Program-made: the position numbers and the translations under genes
Notes under the pieces: generated by a model
Database searches by the model: none
Seen by the model: only the letters and a program-made list of their open reading frames with translations
What the model was told of the DNA's origin: nothing
Assembly: GCA_964495075.1 (NCBI GenBank)
Contig: CAZBUJ010000013.1
Coordinates: 1 to 64,000 of the forward strand
Direction: 5' to 3'
Source of the DNA: JAFGJQ01 sp964495075
Lineage (GTDB): Bacteria > Planctomycetota > Phycisphaerae > UBA1845
DNA: 64,000 nt
Part shown: one piece after another, positions 60,277 through 64,000 of the stretch
How positions within the stretch are numbered: the first letter of the stretch is position 1
How the letters are laid out: the number at the start of each line of letters is the position of its first letter

Positions 60277-60733
60277 GTCCGTGGCTTCGTCCGCCTTCTC
60301 TCGGCGCGAGTGCGGGCCGGAGGGGCGCGCACATACGCACCGTACAATAAAAATTCGGAGGATAACCGGCCGGACTTTTGCTCCGGTATTGACCGGGCGT
60401 GCCGGTCGGATCGGACCACGGACCCGTCGATGCCGGCCGGCGGGCGACGCGGCATGCAATCCCCGCCACGTCGGGGGGGCAAGGCCGGCTCCGACGCGAG
60501 CCTCACCGGGATTATCGGAAGGTCCGGAAACGGGGCGGCTCCCCGACTTTTTCGCGTTTTCGCCGGACTGAATCGTATGCTTGTCCTGCGTGGACGCCTC
60601 GCACAGACCGTCTGTCGGGGCGCCCAGGCGTGATTGGCGCGGGGTGCCTCACTCCGCGCCGGCTCGGTCGCGTGTCGGCACCGGCCGATGACAGACGCGG
60701 AGGGCGAACACGGGGGACGGTCCGGCTCGCGTC
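60277..60733. other. Divergent gene-free region between the two coiled-coil genes
   Basis: 457 bp with no convincing gene. A short AT-rich stretch at 60338-60355 (ACAATAAAAATTC) is the likeliest promoter site; no well-spaced -35 was found. The region may serve both coiled-coil genes. Confidence 0.45.
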
Positions 60734-62520
60734 GTGTCGGACCGTGATGCGATGGCTCAGTCCCGAACCAAGAAACAACCTCGTGCCGGGGATCGCGAGG
60801 AGTCCGCGCCCGCATCGAACGACGTTGACGCGGCCCTGGCCAACGCCCTGGAAGCCCTCGCCAGCCAGGTCCAGACTTTCGAGCGCGAGGCGGAGACCCT
60901 CTGTACCCAGTTCGCCGACCAGACCACCGCCCTCGCGGACCGTGACCGGGAGCTGGCGGCACTGCGGGAGCAGCTTGGCACCCGCGTCGAATCCATCGAT
61001 CGGGACAAGGCGGCGATGGAAGAGCAGCGCCGCGCGATCGAAGGACAACTCGCCCGGCTGCACGAACGCGAGGCCCAGCTTGAGGAAACCCGGGCCAAGC
61101 TCGAAGCCAACGAACAGCAGTTGCAGCAGCGGGTGGCCCACGCCGACCACCGGCAGACGGAGCTGGCCGCCGCGTGCGTGACGCTCGAGCAGCGGGAAGC
61201 CACGCTGGCCCAACAGGAAGCGGAATTGACGGCCCGTCGCCAGGCGGCCGAGGAGGCGATCCGCGGCCAGCGCGAGCAACTGCGGAAGGATCGCGAACAG
61301 CTCAACGCGGAACTCCGCGAATACGAGAGTCGTCGTAGCGAGTTGGACGTGGCGTGGGAAGAGGCGCGGGGACGCCAGTCGGAACTGGACGAAGCGGCCG
61401 CCGCGTTGAGCGAAGCGGAGGATGCCGTCAAGCAGCGGCTCGAAGCGACTCGCGAGCGGGAGGCGGAGTTGGGGCGGCGTCAGCGGGACGTCGAGGCGAA
61501 AGACCGCGGTCTGGACGCGGAGCGCGTCAAGTGCGCGGAGCTGGCCGAAGAGTACAAGGCCCACAACGCGGAGCTGGCCGCCCGCAATGAGCAGCTCGAA
61601 GCGCGGCACCAGGATCTCGAGGACCAGCGCCGTCAACTCGCCGAGCAGGGAAATGAACTCCGCAGCCTGCGGGAGTCGCTGGAAGAGAAGCGGGCCCAGA
61701 TCGAATCCGACCGGTCGGCCGTCGAACTCGAACGGCAGAAGCAAGGTGCCGGTTTCGCGCGGCAGTACGAGGAACTGGACGCCGCCCGGGCCGACGTGGC
61801 CCGGACTCGCCACGAAGTACAGCAGCAACTGGCCGAGGTCCAGGAACGCGAAACGGATCTCGCCGCCCGCGAGCGTGCCCTCATCGTCGGCCTGGAGGAA
61901 ATGCAGACGGCCGAACAGCGCCTCACCACGCGTGAGGAGAAGCTGTCGGAGCGGGCCAGGCAGATCGAGCAACGCGAAGCCGACCTCGCCGACCGCGTGC
62001 GCGAGTGCGAGGAGCGCGAGGACCGGCTGACGGATGAAGAGGACCGCCTCAAGGAGCGGGAGCAAGGCCTCAACGCGTCCGAACGAAAGCTGTCCGATGC
62101 CGGCAAGTCACTCGAGGCGGAGTGGGCGAGTTCGCAGCAGAAGCTCGAGGCGCGGGCCCAGGAACTCGAGGCGTTGAGGACGGAACTAACCGAGGAGCGT
62201 GCCGCCACCAAGCGCCGGATGGAAGAAGCGACGGCCAAGGAGGCCGAGTGGGCGGAGCGGCAGCGGCAGTTCGAGGCGGCGGAGACCCGGCTGGCCGAGA
62301 GCCGCCAGCAGATCGAACAGCTCGAGCGGGCACTCGCCGCCCGGGGCGAGGAGCTGACCCTGCGCGAAGGCAAAGCCGCGGAGCAGGCGACGGAGCTGGC
62401 CAACCTGCGCGAAAAGCTGCGCGTCCGCGAGAAGGAGATCGCCAGCGACCGCGCCGCGCTCGACGCCGCCCGCAAGAAGCAGGGCGCCGGGTTCAGCAAG
62501 CAGTACGAAGAGGTGGAAGC
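60734..62520 (+). CDS. Long coiled-coil protein, N-terminal part (interrupted by scaffold gap)
   Basis: 595 codons before the gap. Apart from a short N-terminus it is one long coiled coil of Glu/Arg/Ala/Gln heptads (for example LEEKRAQIESDRSAVELERQ and AERQRQFEAAETRLAESRQQ). A repeat unit with KQGAGFxxQYEExxAxRA occurs at about residues 335-355 and again at the gap. The reading frame is intact up to 62520. With the duplicated 17 nt collapsed it joins the part at 62560. The start is uncertain: GTG 60734 or ATG 60752. Confidence 0.75.
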
Positions 62521-62559
62521 NNNNNNNNNNTGGGCTCTGAGTTTTGTATAAGATAAAGG
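62521..62559. other. Scaffold gap with artefactual filler
   Basis: Ten Ns plus 29 AT-rich bases unlike the surroundings. The 17 nt just before (62504-62520) and just after (62560-62576) are identical (TACGAAGAGGTGGAAGC). If the copies are merged, the coiled-coil frame is continuous (EEVEARRAQLEQ), so the gap and filler are probably an assembly error inside a repeat. Confidence 0.85.
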
Positions 62560-64000
62560 TACGAAGAGGTGGAAGCCCGCCGCGCCCAACTCGAACAGGA
62601 ACGCGACGCCCTCCAGGTTCAACTGAACGAGACCAACGCACGGGCCCAGGAATTCGAGAAACAGTCGCTGGCGCTGGCCCAGCGGGAGAAGAAACTCGAG
62701 ACCATCGCCAAGCAGGCGGAGGCACGGGCCCAGGAAGCGGCGACGCAATCCGAACGGGCCCAGCAGCTCCAGCAGGAAGCGGACACGCGACTGGAGCAGA
62801 TCACGCGAACGGAACAGGAAGTCAACAAGCGGGCCAAGGAGCTGGAACGCCTGCGAACCGAGCTGGACAAAGAGAAGAAGCAAGCCGCGGCGGCCAGCGA
62901 GGCACTTCGTCGAGAACGGGAACAGACCGCCAGCGAAGCAACGAAACAGAAGAACGCCATAGCGGCGGAGCACGCGCAAGCGCAGCAGGCGCGGCACGAC
63001 GCCGAGCAGCTCCTCGCCAACGCCGAGAAACGCATGGCGGGACTGCAACAACATGAGGCCGACCTGAACCAGCGGGCGGAGGACCTGCGGTCGAAAGCCC
63101 TGGGGCTCGAGCGGGCGTCACAAGACCAGGAAGGCGCGACCCAGTACACCAAGCAGCGCCTCGTGGAACTCGAGAAACGCGAGGCCGGACTGAACGCCCG
63201 GCATGAGAAAATCAAGTCCCAGGCCGCCGCGCTCGAGGCCTCCGCGCAGCAACAACAGGAGGCCGTCAGCAAAGCCCGGAAGCGCGTCCAGGAACTCGAG
63301 CGGCGCGAGGCTGAACTGAACGCGCGGAACGAGGAGATCCAGGCCAAAGCGGCCAGGCAACCGCAACAAGGCGACGGTGACGCGGCGCAGGCCGACGCGA
63401 TCAACGCCCGCGCCGCCGAGTTGGAGAAACTCGCGGAAGAGCTCGACAAGCAGCGGCGCGAGTTCACCGAATGGCAACAAGAAGCGGAACGCAGCCTGGC
63501 CGCCCAGCTTGAAGAAGCCCAGCAGGCGCTGGAGGAACGGGAACGCAAGATCGCGGAACGCGAAGCGGCGCTGGGCGGCGGTGAACTCGTCGACGCGCCA
63601 CCGCCCGCCGAGGGTGCCGGCGGCCGCGATCGAGGCCGGACCGTGACCCCCGCCGGGGAACCGGACGCCTCTGACCGACCGGACCCGGTGGTGAACGGTA
63701 AGAACGCCGACGCCGCGCCGACGTCCCGCAGCGCGTCGACCGTAAAGCAGGAGGCCGGGCCGACCGCGGTGGCGCCGGAATCGGAGCCACGGGACCACGG
63801 CGCGGCGCCACCCGACGGAGTGGAACCCGACCGGGCGGAACCCCAACACGCAGACGAACCCGACGCGGACCGGCCGGCCCGGGCGGAGATGCCGATGCCG
63901 GAGGGCCTCGACGAGGAGACGCGGGCGAAGCTGAAGACGCTGCGCCGGCTGTCGCCGGGCAGGTCCGACGCCGAGTTGCTGTCCCAGATCCAGGGCGAGC
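62560..64000 (+). CDS. Long coiled-coil protein, C-terminal part (partial, runs off the right edge)
   Basis: Continues the protein from 60734 in a different printed frame because of the gap. The open frame begins YEEVEARRAQLEQERDALQV and runs as coiled coil with an internal repeat (VQELERRE/LVELEKREAGLNAR units) to about 63560. Then a low-complexity Pro/Ala/Asp/Glu region follows, ending near RAKLKTLRRLSPGRSDAELL, which looks like the start of a small conserved C-terminal domain. No stop is reached by 64000. Confidence 0.78.

Noticed and set aside
1..64000. CRISPR arrays, insertion sequences, tRNA or rRNA genes
   Set aside because: No direct-repeat arrays, transposase motifs or recognisable tRNA/rRNA sequence were seen by eye; a dedicated scan could still find a divergent tRNA.

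Overview
This is a 64-kb, GC-rich piece of a bacterial chromosome with dense coding on both strands. No rRNA, tRNA, CRISPR array, phage or insertion sequence was recognised. The gene families point to a planctomycete, probably near the Phycisphaerae and probably a metagenome scaffold. The clues are a dockerin-like DxDGDGDVDLADF tail on a secreted protease, a chlamydial-type Hc1 histone-like protein, a lysine-rich H1 tail fused to a SWIB domain, FHA proteins, a TPR Ser/Thr kinase, an FGE-like protein, and several small Cys-containing exported peptides. The lineage is inferred, because no marker gene was compared. A 10-N scaffold gap lies at 62521-62530.

Layout. (1) 1-8442, minus strand: an NAD-linked soluble [NiFe] hydrogenase operon in the order hoxF (with a NuoE-like N-terminus), hoxU, hoxY, hoxH, hoxW, then a lone receiver domain, an RseC-like membrane protein, rnfC and rnfD, which runs off the left edge. 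A good sigma-54 (-24/-12) promoter lies about 150 bp upstream of hoxF. Together the genes could move electrons from H2 to NADH and on to the ion-pumping Rnf complex. (2) 9305-16922: surE, a two-FHA protein, a FabZ-like dehydratase, an Hc1-like protein, a TPR protein, a DNA polymerase III delta-like subunit, a lipoprotein and a DUF2203 protein. (3) 17047-22818: a small membrane protein read through an in-frame TGA (candidate new selenoprotein), a MazG-like pyrophosphohydrolase, an alpha/beta hydrolase, gamma-glutamyltransferase and a zinc-ribbon/kinase/TPR protein. (4) 23104-29449: polA, a SelW-type selenoprotein with an in-frame TGA and a SECIS-like hairpin, cysE, rplM-rpsI with promoter and terminator, and a GNAT acetyltransferase. 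(5) 30057-38163: a secreted multi-domain protease, secreted proteins and lipoproteins, dnaK and a tandem-ACT protein.

(6) 38309-45078, minus strand: a Dus-type tRNA dihydrouridine synthase, a secreted hydrolase, three small exported peptides, mtnA and an S9 peptidase. (7) 45465-48473: a TPR protein with two RNA polymerase alpha-CTD modules, a SpoIID-like protein and the H1-SWIB protein. (8) 48583-55793: a 33-residue peptide, an MFS/unknown/metallophosphoesterase set with overlapping start and stop codons, a histidine kinase, a zinc-ribbon protein, deoC and a class II aldolase tail fragment. (9) 55936-64000: a GTPase-associated (GAP1-like) protein, a zinc-ribbon GTPase, an FGE-like protein and two divergent long coiled-coil proteins. 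This set resembles a GTPase-centred conflict or signalling cassette.

The most interesting signals are the two in-frame-TGA genes. Each has a hairpin whose 5-nt GGU-containing loop starts exactly 21 nt after the TGA. Next come the hox-rnf operon with its sigma-54 promoter, the GTPase/GAP1/FGE/coiled-coil cassette, and the TPR-double-alpha-CTD protein.
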